Assembly (NCBI RefSeq): GCF_017301735.1
Contig: NZ_CP071090.1
Span: 992,001-1,056,000, forward strand
Length of the DNA stretch: 64,000 nucleotides
Source: Pyxidicoccus parkwaysis
GTDB lineage: Bacteria; Myxococcota; Myxococcia; Myxococcales; Myxococcaceae
Direction: 5' to 3'
In this document: positions 50,765 through 59,102 of the stretch, one piece after another
Layout of the letters: every line of letters starts with the position of its first letter
Position numbering within the stretch: the first letter of the stretch is position 1
Program-made: the position numbers and the translations under genes
Notes under the pieces: model-generated
What the model was told of the DNA's origin: nothing
Databases searched by the model: none
The model's input: the letters and a program-made list of their open reading frames with translations, nothing else

Positions 50765-52105
50765 TCAGGCGGTGTCCGAACGAGGCCGCGTGAAGTCGGA
50801 CGGCGAGACGATTCCCAGCTCCAGGGGGGGAATCCGCGGCAGGTGGATGATGAAGGTGCTGCCCTGGCCGGGAGCGGTGTCCACGTGGATGCGTCCCCGG
50901 TGTGAGGTGACGATGCCGTGCACCACGGCCATGCCCATGCCGGTGCCCTCGCCCGCGGGCTTGGTGGTGAAGAAGGGTTCGAAAATCTTCGCGCGCACCT
51001 CGGGCGTCATGCCCACGCCGGTGTCGCGCACCTCCAGCACGGCGTCTTCTCCCTCCAGCCGCGTGGCCAGGAAGATGCGCCCGCCTTCCGGCATGGCCTG
51101 CGCCGCGTTCATCAGGAGATTCACCACCACCTGCGCAATCTGCCCCGGGTGGCCGAACAGGTGCGGCAGTTCCTTCAGCTCCACGTCGACGTCGCACCGC
51201 GGGGCGAACTGTCCCCGGGCGATGCGCACCGCGACGGCCACCTCCTGGTTGAGGTCGTACTCCACCATGGCCTCGGGGTCCCCGCGCGCGAAGCGGCGCA
51301 GGTCCGCGACGATGGCCGTCACCCGGCGGATGCCATCCAGCGTGGCGGGCAGCACGTCATCCACGTACTCGTGGAGCTCCGGCGGCAACTGCCGGCACGC
51401 TCGCAGGTCCAGCAGGAGCGAGTTGACGTTGCTCTTCACGTAGCTCATCGGGTTGTTGATTTCGTGGGCCACGCCCGCCGCGAGCATGCCCAGGCTGGAC
51501 AGCCGCTCCTGCTCCCGCGCGCGGTGGTTCGCCCTGGCGAGCTGCTGGTGCGCCAGCGCCAGCTCCTCGTGCTGCTGCGCGAGGCTGCGCATCGCCTGGT
51601 GCGTGAGGAAGACGCGCCCCTCGCTGATGAAATAGACGAGCAGCGACACGAGCACGAAGCTCGCGGGCACCATCGGCGGGCAGCCGTCCACGAGGGACAC
51701 GCCCGCCACCAGCGCCAGCATCCACCCCAGGCGCGGAAGCGCGCGCGGGTCCACGAAGCGGTCCACCCACAGGGCGTTGAGGGGCAGGTACAGCCACATG
51801 GGCAGCGCCCAGTCGCTGCAGAGGCCGTAGACGATGTTGGCCCCCATGTTGAGGAAGAAGCGCACGGACTCCGCGGTCCGCGTGTGCTGGGAGAAGAAGC
51901 GCCGCGCCAGCACCATGTTGGTGCCCGTCACCAGCGCGAACACCGCCGTCACCACGGCGATGCGCTTCCACTGGCCCCAGAGGCCCTCGACGAGCAGCGC
52001 GTGGATGACGATGCAGGCCGCCAGGGTGACGTTCTTGAGGCGGGCGTTCACCCACCTCGCATCAGCCTCGGGGTCCACGGGGCTCGAGACTTCCCGCTGC
52101 TTCAT
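50765..52105 (-). CDS. Membrane sensor histidine kinase
   Basis: The 446-aa protein has about six hydrophobic segments in residues ~25-185, then a coiled-coil (HQAMRSLAQQHEELALAHQQL) leading to the HisKA domain with the phosphorylated His near residue 213 (AAGVAHEINNPMSY), and a HATPase_c domain with VVNLLMNAAQAM (N box), DTGVGMT (G1), FEPFFTTKPAGEGTGMGM (F and G2 boxes). It should autophosphorylate and pass phosphate to a regulator. Its ATG overlaps the stop of the response regulator gene upstream (ATGA, 52102-52105), so they are a coupled pair. Confidence 0.92.
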   Translation of the reverse strand: MKQREVSSPVDPEADARWVNARLKNVTLAACIVIHALLVEGLWGQWKRIAVVTAVFALVTGTNMVLARRFFSQHTRTAESVRFFLNMGANIVYGLCSDWALPMWLYLPLNALWVDRFVDPRALPRLGWMLALVAGVSLVDGCPPMVPASFVLVSLLVYFISEGRVFLTHQAMRSLAQQHEELALAHQQLARANHRAREQERLSSLGMLAAGVAHEINNPMSYVKSNVNSLLLDLRACRQLPPELHEYVDDVLPATLDGIRRVTAIVADLRRFARGDPEAMVEYDLNQEVAVAVRIARGQFAPRCDVDVELKELPHLFGHPGQIAQVVVNLLMNAAQAMPEGGRIFLATRLEGEDAVLEVRDTGVGMTPEVRAKIFEPFFTTKPAGEGTGMGMAVVHGIVTSHRGRIHVDTAPGQGSTFIIHLPRIPPLELGIVSPSDFTRPRSDTA

Positions 52106-52797
52106 GCGTTGCCCACGCCGGGCCGCTCCGAGGGCCGCGCCTCCTCCGCGCGCACCGGCAGCTCCAGCCGCAGCCGCTGTGGGCCGCCCACCTCGGCGAC
52201 GAAGGACAGCCGGCCGCCGTAGCGCTCCAGGAGTCCGCCCACCATCTTCAGGCTGTCCTCGGCGAGCACGCCGGCGAAGCGCTGGATGATGGAGAGGGCC
52301 TGCTCCGCGGGGAAGGCCGGGTCCGACATCTGCACCTTCAGCACCATGGAGGCGTCGGACATGCCCACCTCCGCGCTCACGCCGGGCTGGGCCGCGCGGA
52401 AGGGCGCGTAGAGCTGCGCCATCGTCTCGCGCTGGCGGAGCAGGGCCTTGAGGTACGTCACCAGCTCCTCGTCGTCCCAGGGCTTGCTGATGAAGCGGCA
52501 GATTTCGCCGTCATTCACCGAGGCCACCACCGACTTGAAGTCCGCGTAGCCGGAGATGATGAGGCGCAGCGCCAGCGGGTGGCTGTGCTTGACGCGTTGG
52601 AGGAGCTCGCTGCCGGTCATCCCCGGCATCCGGAAGTCCGTCAGGATGGCGTCCGGGCTGAACTCCTTCAGGCGGTCCAGGGCCTCGCGTCCGCTGAAGG
52701 CGACCTGGACCTCGAAGCCCTCTCGCCGGAACAGCCGGCGCAGCGCGTGTGCGACCTGCGGTTCGTCGTCCACCACCAGCAGCTTGAATGCTTCCAT
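52102..52797 (-). CDS. Response regulator with a degenerate kinase-like C-terminal tail
   Basis: The 231-aa protein has a receiver domain at ~5-120: acidic pair D10/D11, phosphoacceptor D54 in ILTDFRMPG, and the conserved Lys in FISKPWDDEEL. The rest is not a DNA-binding domain. Its end (SLKMVGGLLERYGGRLSFVAE, RLRLELPV) looks like the last helix and strands of a HATPase domain without its catalytic boxes. It may act by protein contact. It is coupled by a 4-base overlap to the downstream sensor kinase gene. Confidence 0.88.
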   Translation of the reverse strand: MEAFKLLVVDDEPQVAHALRRLFRREGFEVQVAFSGREALDRLKEFSPDAILTDFRMPGMTGSELLQRVKHSHPLALRLIISGYADFKSVVASVNDGEICRFISKPWDDEELVTYLKALLRQRETMAQLYAPFRAAQPGVSAEVGMSDASMVLKVQMSDPAFPAEQALSIIQRFAGVLAEDSLKMVGGLLERYGGRLSFVAEVGGPQRLRLELPVRAEEARPSERPGVGNA

Positions 52798-53079
52798 GAC
52801 AGCGTCGGCTCCTCTGGCGGGCACTGTAACGGAGGCCCGCGCGAAATGCCCTGGGTCCGTGAGGGCATCGACGGGTCAGGCTCGCACCTGCGACAGGGTG
52901 GGAGGCCGCTCGTGCTTCACGGCAGGGGAGGCAGGAAGGCAGGCGGGCGAGCGTGACTCCACGAGAGCGCGCGGCCCCGGCTCGCGGAGGGCACGCTTCG
53001 CCCTGGAGGACGTCTGAGGGTGTTCAACTCATGAAGGACCTTTGAGGTAGAATGAACGGATTCAACAGGAACGGTGCGC

Positions 53080-53307
53080 ATGGATGAAGCGGTGCTGATT
53101 CAGGTGGGAAGCGGGCTGCGTGGCGCGCGAGTGCGAGCGGGCATGACGCAGCTCGAGGTGGCGGAGGCCGCTTGCCTCCCACCGGAGGCCTACGTGCGCA
53201 TGGAGTGCGGGAAGCTGTTGCCCACGGTGCCCATGCTCGTGGCGCTGTGCCGCGCCCTGCGCATCAGCGCGGAGTGGCTGCGGGTGGGCTCCGTCTCGCC
53301 GCGCTGA
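53080..53307 (+). CDS. Small XRE-type HTH regulator
   Basis: The 75-aa product starts at ATG 53080 (a GTG at 53074 is possible). It is almost wholly an XRE/lambda-repressor helix-turn-helix: LRGARVRAGMTQLEVAEAACLPPEAYVRMECGKLLPTVPMLVALCRAL. It has no effector domain. It lies 267 bases upstream of the TolC-adaptor-RND operon on the same strand and is a candidate regulator of it, by position only. No other gene is seen in the 282 bases before it or the 267 bases after it. Confidence 0.8.
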   Translation: MDEAVLIQVGSGLRGARVRAGMTQLEVAEAACLPPEAYVRMECGKLLPTVPMLVALCRALRISAEWLRVGSVSPR

Positions 53308-53574
53308 AGACGCGACGAGCGTCAGCAGTGCTCCGGATGAGACGCCCGTCACCTGCGCTTCCGCCACCAGCGCTTCGCCCAGGCCTGGCGCCGCGCCACG
53401 TGGCCTGGATGCGGCTTCTGTCTCGGATGTGGCTCAGGAAGACACTTGTCCGGAGCGGAGTGTGAGCGAGTCCGCATCGGACCCCAAGCACGAGACCACG
53501 GGCGACCCCAACCCGATTTGACTCTCATCTTCGGTTGCTAGGGTTCCGCTCGCTTCTTGCCCGGAAGTGAGGGG

Positions 53575-54774
53575 ATGTTCCGCACCGCCGCCACATTGCT
53601 TGTCGTCGTGTCCTGGGGAGTCGCTGCGCGAGCCGAGACAGGGTTGTCTCTTCGCACGGCCCTGACGGAGGCCCGGGGACGGGCGCCGGGAATCGCGGAG
53701 GCCCGTGCCCGGGAGTCCGTGGCCCAGGGCGAGGTGGGCGTGGCCCGCTCCGTCACGCCGCTCACGCTGTCGGTGAGCGGCGGAGGCAATGACCCTCGCT
53801 GGTCCGTCGGCGCCTCTCAGCGGTTTTCGGCTCCGGGGTCCCGCTCCGCGCGCATCCTCGCCGCGGAGCTGGGCGCTCGCGGTGCCGGGGAGGAGCGGCG
53901 CGCGAGCGAGGCCTCCACCCGCGCGGAGACGCGTCAGGCGTATTTCTCGCTCGTCCGCGCAAGACAGCTCGCCGCCACGATGTCCCGGGCGGTGGCGCTC
54001 GCGCGCGAGTCCGAGGCCGCGGCGCGCCTGCGCTTCGAGACGGGGGCCTCGCCGGAGCTGGACTTCGTCCAGGCGAGCGTGGCTCGCGCCACCGCGGAGG
54101 CGCAGCTCCTGACGCAGCAGGGAGAGGTGGCCGCGGTCTCCGCCGGGCTGGCCCTCCTCCTGGGGAGGGACCCGCGCCTGCCATTGGAGCCCGCCGAGGC
54201 CCCTCCACCGTCGCTGCCGTCCCTGGCGAGCGTCCTGGAGCGGGCCGAGCAGGCGCCACTCGCTCGGGCGAGGGCCTCGGACATCGCGGCGGCGGAGGCG
54301 TCGCTTCATGCGGCCAGCCGGGAGCGCTGGCCAGCGCCCACGGTGGGAGTCGCCGTGGAGGGCGAGGGGCCTCGCGGCGCCAGCGCCTATCTTCGCGGCG
54401 CGTTGGATTTGGAGGTTCCCGTCGTTGGACGGGGTGAGGTGGACCGGGCGGAGGCCTCTCTCGGGCTGGCCCGCGTCCTGGCGGAGCAGGACCGTCAGCG
54501 GAGGACGTCGGAGATTGTCGCGGCACACCAGCGGCTCACCGCAGCGCTCGCGGCGCTCGAAAGGTTCATGAAAGAAGTCCTGCCGGCGGTGGAGCGGACG
54601 GAGCGGATGGCGCTGGAGGCCTACCGCACGGGGCGCAGCCCGCTGGTGACGCTGAACGACGCGCTGCGCGCGTCGGCGGACACGCGCGCCCAGGCCGTGG
54701 AGGCCGCCTACGCCGCGCAGGCTGCCTTCGCCTCGCTGGAGCTCGCCGTGGGGGTGGCGCTGGATGAAAACTAG
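53575..54774 (+). CDS. TolC-family outer membrane efflux protein
   Basis: ATG 53575 behind GAAGTGAGG gives a 399-aa protein with a signal peptide (residues 1-24). The body has the long alpha-helical hairpins of TolC-like proteins, with two internally similar halves (SLRTALTEARGRAPGIAEARARE and a second copy around residues 210-240), and RSARILAAELGAR-type helices. It should form the outer membrane channel for the adaptor and RND pump encoded next. It overlaps the adaptor gene region by a tandem duplication. Confidence 0.88.
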   Translation: MFRTAATLLVVVSWGVAARAETGLSLRTALTEARGRAPGIAEARARESVAQGEVGVARSVTPLTLSVSGGGNDPRWSVGASQRFSAPGSRSARILAAELGARGAGEERRASEASTRAETRQAYFSLVRARQLAATMSRAVALARESEAAARLRFETGASPELDFVQASVARATAEAQLLTQQGEVAAVSAGLALLLGRDPRLPLEPAEAPPPSLPSLASVLERAEQAPLARARASDIAAAEASLHAASRERWPAPTVGVAVEGEGPRGASAYLRGALDLEVPVVGRGEVDRAEASLGLARVLAEQDRQRRTSEIVAAHQRLTAALAALERFMKEVLPAVERTERMALEAYRTGRSPLVTLNDALRASADTRAQAVEAAYAAQAAFASLELAVGVALDEN

Positions 54775-54811
54775 GCTCTCCGTGCGGTGGCGCTGGATGA
54801 GAACCAGGCTC
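54754..54811 (+). repeat. 33-bp-period tandem duplication at the tolC/adaptor junction
   Basis: GTGGCGCTGGATGA begins copies at 54754 and 54787; 23 of the first 25 positions are equal. The first copy holds the TolC stop codon (TAG) and an adaptor start candidate (ATG 54764); the second has lost the stop but keeps an ATG at 54797. Confidence 0.85.
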
Positions 54812-55870
54812 GCGTTGCTCCTCTGCCTCGCCGTCCAGTCCATGGCCTGCAAGCAGGAGCCTCCGGCCGAACCAGAGCTCCCGCTCCCCCGCGTGCGCGT
54901 GGTGCCCGCGCAAAAGGGCCCGGCGGAGCGGACACTGCGCGTCGCAGGAGAGCTCTCGGCGCCGCCCGGGCGTGAGGTGAAGCTGACGCCGTTGGTGCCG
55001 GGCCGGCTCGTCCTGTTGCGCGTGGCCGAGGGCGACGCCGTCAGGACAGGCCAGGTGCTCGCCGAGGTGGAGCCGGGCCCCGTGTCCGCCGAGCTTCAGC
55101 AGGCGGAGGCCACCGCGCGCGAAGCGGCCGCGGCGGCGCGTGCGGCGGAGGCGAAGCGCGCGCGCACCGAGGTGCTCGTGCAACACGGTGTCGCCGCGCG
55201 TCAGGAGGCGGAGCAGGACCAGAGCGCCGAGGCGGCCGCGGTGGCCGCCGAGCAGCGCGCCCGCGCCGCCGTCGACGTGGCCCGCCGCAATGTCGGCCGC
55301 AGCCAGCTCCAGGCCCCCTTCGATGGCATCGTCACGGCGGTGTTCATCCGCCAGGGCGAGACAGTGGACGGGACAGCGCAGCCCGTCCTCCAGGTCTCCG
55401 CGGTGGACCCGCTGGAGCTGCGCGCCTTCGTGCCGCAGGAGGACGCCGCGCGCGTCCACGCCGGCATGCGCGCGTCGTTGTCCGTCGAGGGTCAGGAGGA
55501 GACGAGCCCCGGCGAGGTCATCGCCGTCTCGCCCGCCATCGACCCGCGCAGCGGCAACGTGCTCGTCCGCCTGCGCTTCCCCAACCCCAAGGGAGCGCTG
55601 CGCCTGGGCGCCTTCGGCCGGGCCGGCATCGTCCTCGCGGAGGAGGGCACCGCGTTCCCCCTTCCCGCATCCGCGCTCCTGCCGCGCGGGGATGGCGGGC
55701 TCGGCGTGGCCGTGGTCCAGGACGGGAAGGTGAAGAGCGTACCGGTGACGGTGTGGTCCGAGGAGGGCGGCCGGGCGGTGGTGCAGGGGCCACTCCAGGA
55801 CGGTGAGGAGGTCATCGTGGAGGGCGGCTACTCGCTGCCCGAGGGCGCCGGGGTGGAGGTGGTGCGTTGA
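54797..55870 (+). CDS. RND efflux periplasmic adaptor lipoprotein (HlyD/AcrA type)
   Basis: I choose ATG 54797 because it gives a compact lipoprotein signal (MRTRLALLLCLAVQSMAC); ATG 54764 adds 11 residues made by the tandem duplication. The 357-aa protein has the lipoyl/barrel-sandwich halves flanking a coiled-coil (~85-175: AEATAREAAAAARAAEAKRA, VAARQEAEQDQSAEA), then QLQAPFDGIVTAVFIRQGETV and the beta-barrel and membrane-proximal domains. It joins the RND pump to the TolC channel. Its stop overlaps the RND start. Confidence 0.9.
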   Translation: MRTRLALLLCLAVQSMACKQEPPAEPELPLPRVRVVPAQKGPAERTLRVAGELSAPPGREVKLTPLVPGRLVLLRVAEGDAVRTGQVLAEVEPGPVSAELQQAEATAREAAAAARAAEAKRARTEVLVQHGVAARQEAEQDQSAEAAAVAAEQRARAAVDVARRNVGRSQLQAPFDGIVTAVFIRQGETVDGTAQPVLQVSAVDPLELRAFVPQEDAARVHAGMRASLSVEGQEETSPGEVIAVSPAIDPRSGNVLVRLRFPNPKGALRLGAFGRAGIVLAEEGTAFPLPASALLPRGDGGLGVAVVQDGKVKSVPVTVWSEEGGRAVVQGPLQDGEEVIVEGGYSLPEGAGVEVVR

Positions 55871-58800
55871 CGTGGATGGCACTGCTGCGGCGCAACGTGC
55901 CGGGGCTCGTCGCCTTGATGCTGACGCTCTGTGCGCTCGGCCTCGTCGCGGGGATGCGGCTGCCCGGGGGGCTCTACCCGGAGGTGACCTTTCCGCGCAT
56001 CGTCGTCGCGGCGACGCTGCCCGGGGCCAGCGCGCGGAGCATGCAGTTGACGGTGACGCGTCCGGTGGAGGAGGCGCTGTCCACCGTCATCGGCGTGCGC
56101 CGGGTGCGCTCGCGGACCATCCGGGCGGCGGCCGAGGTGTCGCTCTGGTTCGAGCCGAACGCAGACATGGACCGCGCCCTGGGACTCGTCAACGCGCGGC
56201 TCGGGGAGCTGGGAAGCACGCTGCCGAATGACGTGGGCCTCGTCGCGGAACAACTGTTGCCCTCGTCCTTCCCCATCCAGACGTTCGCCGTCACCGGCAC
56301 GGCGGAGCCCGCCCGGCTTCGCGACTTCGCGCTCTACACGCTCCGCCCGCGCCTGGCGGGCCTGCCCGGCGTGGGCCGCGTGGACGTCATCGGCGGCGAC
56401 GTGCGCGAGGTGACCATCACCGTGGACGCGCGGAAGCTGGAGCAGGCGAAGCTGGACCTGCCCACGGTGGCCACCGCCGTGGGCAACGCCCTCAAGCTGG
56501 AGCCCGCGGGCCGCGTGGACACGCACTACCAGCAGGAGCTGATTGTGGTGCGGGGGCCAGTGGATGACCTGACCCCGCTCCCCGCGCTCGTGGTGGGCGG
56601 GACGCCGGAAGCGCCCGTCCGGCTCGGAGACGTGGCGCGCGTGGAGGACGGGCATGCCGACCGCCTGACGCGCACCTATGCCAATGGCAGGCCCGCCGCG
56701 TTCGTCAACATCGGCCGAAGGCCCGAGGCCGACGCCCTCCAACTCGCCCGCGACGTCCAGGCCGAGCTCGCGCAATTGCGCACGGCGTTGCCCCCGGGCA
56801 TCGAGGTGGAAATCTCCTACGACCAGGCCGGCCTCATCGCCCGCTCCGTGGCGCACGTGCGCAACGAGGTCGCCATCGGCGGACTCCTCACGCTGGTGGT
56901 GGTGGGACTGTTCCTCCGCTCCTGGAGGGCCGTGGTGGCCGCCGCCGCCGCGCTGCCGGCCACGCTGCTGATGACCTTCGGCGCGCTCTGGCTGTCCGGC
57001 GGGACGCTGAACCTCATGTCGCTGGGCGGGCTCGCCGTCGCCATTGGCCTCGTGGTGGATGACGCCGTGGTGGTGGTGGAAGCGGTGTACCGCCGCATCT
57101 CGGAGGGACAGGAGCGGTGGATGGCGACGGCGGCGGCGCTGCGCGAAATCGCGTGGCCGGTGACGAACTCCACGCTCACCACCGTCGTCGTCTTCGCGCC
57201 GCTGTCCCTGCTGTCCGGCGTCGCCGGCCAGTTCTTCTCCGCGCTCGCCTTCACGCTCTGCGCCGCGGTGCTGCTCTCGCTCGCGGTGGCCATCACCCTG
57301 ACGCCGCTGTTGTGCGGCTGGCTGTTGCGCGTGGAGGGCACGCATCCGGCACCGAGCGTGGGGCTCTACCGGCGGTGGCTCTCGCGCTCGGGAGGAAGGC
57401 CGGGGTGGACGGTGGGCGCGGTGTTGCTCGTCACCGTGTTGCTGGCCGTGCTCGCCAGCGGCGTGGGGACGGGCTTCCTCCCCGAGCTCGACGAGGGCGC
57501 CTTCGTGGTGGACTACTTCGCCCCGACGGGCACGTCGGTGGACGAGGCGGACCGGCTGGGCCGACAGCTCGAGGCCGCCCTCGCGCCGCTCCCGGAGGTG
57601 GAGTCCACGAGCCGGCGCCTCGGCGCGGAGCTGGGGCCGCCCGCGGCCACCGAGTCCTTCCGGGGCGACATGACGGTGGCGCTGAAGCCGGGCCGCTCAC
57701 GCTCCGGGCCGGACGTCATCGAGGACGCGCGCACCCGCGTGGAGTCCGCCCTCCCCGGCGTGCGCGTGGAGTTCGTCGAGCTGCTCCAGGACGTGCTCTC
57801 GGACCTGGAGGGGAACCCGGACCCCGTCGAGGTGAAGCTCCAGGGCGAGGACGTGCACGCGCTCCAGGCCTTCGCGCCGCTCGTGGCGGAGCGTCTGCGC
57901 GACATCCCGGGCCTCGCGGACCTGTACGACGGCGTCGCGGACTGCGCGCCGGAGGTGCACGTGGACGTGGACCTCGCGGCGTCCGGGCGCGTGGGACTCA
58001 CCGCGCAGGACGTGGCCGCGCAGGTGCGCACCGCGCTGCTGGGAGACGTGGTGGGCGCGGTGACTCGCGAGGACCGGCTGGTGGATGTGCGGGTGCGCCT
58101 GCGCGACGCGGACCGGCTGGAGCCCGGAGTGGTGGAGGCGCTACGGCTGCGGACCTCCTCGGGCGCGTCCGTTCCGCTGCCGCAGGTGGCGCACGTCCGG
58201 CGCGAGTGTCTGCCTTCGGAGTTGCTCGCGGACAACCTGCGCCCGCTCGTGGCGGTGACGGGGCGGCTGGAGTCCCGCGATTTGGGCGGCGTGACGGCGG
58301 ACGTGGAGCGGAGGCTCGCGGGGCTGAAGCCGCCTCCGGGCGTGGAGGTCCGCCTGGGCGGGCAGCGCGAGAGTCAGCGAGAGTCCTTCCAGTCCCTCGC
58401 GCTCGTGCTCACGCTCGCCGCGCTCGGTGTCTTCCTCGTGCTCGCGTTCCACTTCCGCAGCCTCGTGCTGCCGCTGCTCATCCTCGGCGCGGCGCCCATC
58501 GCGCTCGTCGCGGGTATGGCGTGCCTGCGCGTCACGGGCACGCCGCTCAACGTCTCCTCGCTGATGGGCTGCATCCTGCTCGTGGGGCTGGTGGTGAAGA
58601 ACGGCATCCTCCTGCTGGACCGCGCCGAGGAGGGACGCGCGGAGGGACTCGCACCCCGGGAGGCCGTCGAGCACGCGGCCGACGTGCGCCTGCGCCCCAT
58701 CCTGATGACGACGCTGGCGACGCTGTTGGGGCTGTTGCCGTTGGCGCTCGGCTGGGGAGAGGGTGGGGAGCTGCAGCGCCCCCTGGCCATCACCGTGCTC

Positions 58801-58878
58801 GGAGGGCTGCTCATCTCCACGCTCCTCGTGCTGCTCGGGCTGCCCGCCGCCTACGTGCTGGCACGTGGCCGGAGATGA
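55867..58878 (+). CDS. RND-family efflux pump (HAE1-like)
   Basis: The TTG at 55867 overlaps the adaptor stop (TTGA), giving 1,003 residues; an ATG at 55876 is the alternative. Twelve transmembrane helices and two large periplasmic loops are arranged in the RND pattern. The proton-relay Asp pair sits in TM4 (GLVVDDAVVVVEAV) and the Lys in TM10 (GLVVKNGILLLDRA), as in drug/hydrophobe exporters. The porter segments (LPGASARSMQLTVTRPVEEALS, LPELDEGAFVVDY) are intact. The substrate is not predictable. It completes the TolC-adaptor-pump operon. Confidence 0.93.
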   Translation: MTWMALLRRNVPGLVALMLTLCALGLVAGMRLPGGLYPEVTFPRIVVAATLPGASARSMQLTVTRPVEEALSTVIGVRRVRSRTIRAAAEVSLWFEPNADMDRALGLVNARLGELGSTLPNDVGLVAEQLLPSSFPIQTFAVTGTAEPARLRDFALYTLRPRLAGLPGVGRVDVIGGDVREVTITVDARKLEQAKLDLPTVATAVGNALKLEPAGRVDTHYQQELIVVRGPVDDLTPLPALVVGGTPEAPVRLGDVARVEDGHADRLTRTYANGRPAAFVNIGRRPEADALQLARDVQAELAQLRTALPPGIEVEISYDQAGLIARSVAHVRNEVAIGGLLTLVVVGLFLRSWRAVVAAAAALPATLLMTFGALWLSGGTLNLMSLGGLAVAIGLVVDDAVVVVEAVYRRISEGQERWMATAAALREIAWPVTNSTLTTVVVFAPLSLLSGVAGQFFSALAFTLCAAVLLSLAVAITLTPLLCGWLLRVEGTHPAPSVGLYRRWLSRSGGRPGWTVGAVLLVTVLLAVLASGVGTGFLPELDEGAFVVDYFAPTGTSVDEADRLGRQLEAALAPLPEVESTSRRLGAELGPPAATESFRGDMTVALKPGRSRSGPDVIEDARTRVESALPGVRVEFVELLQDVLSDLEGNPDPVEVKLQGEDVHALQAFAPLVAERLRDIPGLADLYDGVADCAPEVHVDVDLAASGRVGLTAQDVAAQVRTALLGDVVGAVTREDRLVDVRVRLRDADRLEPGVVEALRLRTSSGASVPLPQVAHVRRECLPSELLADNLRPLVAVTGRLESRDLGGVTADVERRLAGLKPPPGVEVRLGGQRESQRESFQSLALVLTLAALGVFLVLAFHFRSLVLPLLILGAAPIALVAGMACLRVTGTPLNVSSLMGCILLVGLVVKNGILLLDRAEEGRAEGLAPREAVEHAADVRLRPILMTTLATLLGLLPLALGWGEGGELQRPLAITVLGGLLISTLLVLLGLPAAYVLARGRR

Positions 58879-58936
58879 ATGAACGCGGGAGGACAAGTCA
58901 CCCATCCGGCCCGCGCGCGGACCGAGATGAAGGTGA

Positions 58937-58954
58937 GATGAGAAGTCTCTCATC
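58937..58954. promoter_or_regulatory. Palindrome, possible operator or RNA hairpin (copy 1)
   Basis: GATGAGA-AGTC-TCTCATC: 7-base arms match perfectly around a 4-base centre. Its twin lies at 58983-59000. A repressor site for the following glycosyltransferase gene or a 3' stabilising stem of the efflux mRNA are both possible. Confidence 0.4.
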
Positions 58955-58982
58955 CAGGCCACGCGGGCCGGGATGAACGCGG

Positions 58983-59000
58983 GATGAGAAGTCTCTCACC
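58983..59000. promoter_or_regulatory. Palindrome, possible operator or RNA hairpin (copy 2)
   Basis: GATGAGA-AGTC-TCTCACC: as copy 1 with one altered arm base (G.C/T change). Forty-six bases separate the two centres. Confidence 0.4.
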
Positions 59001-59102
59001 TGGGGGTGCGCGGCTGGTTCGGCCTCCCGGCGTCGGGCATCAACGACGTGCTCCTCGCGCACCGGACAGTGCCGTCCGGGCGACGGGAGCCGGAGCACGT
59101 GA

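Larger units (their letters stand above)
58871..59010. repeat. Degenerate tandem repeats downstream of the RND gene
   Basis: Three related units with GATGAA...GATGAGAAGTCTCTCA begin at the RND stop region, at about 58924 and at about 58972. The last two are the closest, with about 46 bases between them. Each of those two carries a near-perfect palindrome. No gene occupies the 224 bases between the RND stop and the next ATG. Confidence 0.7.
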
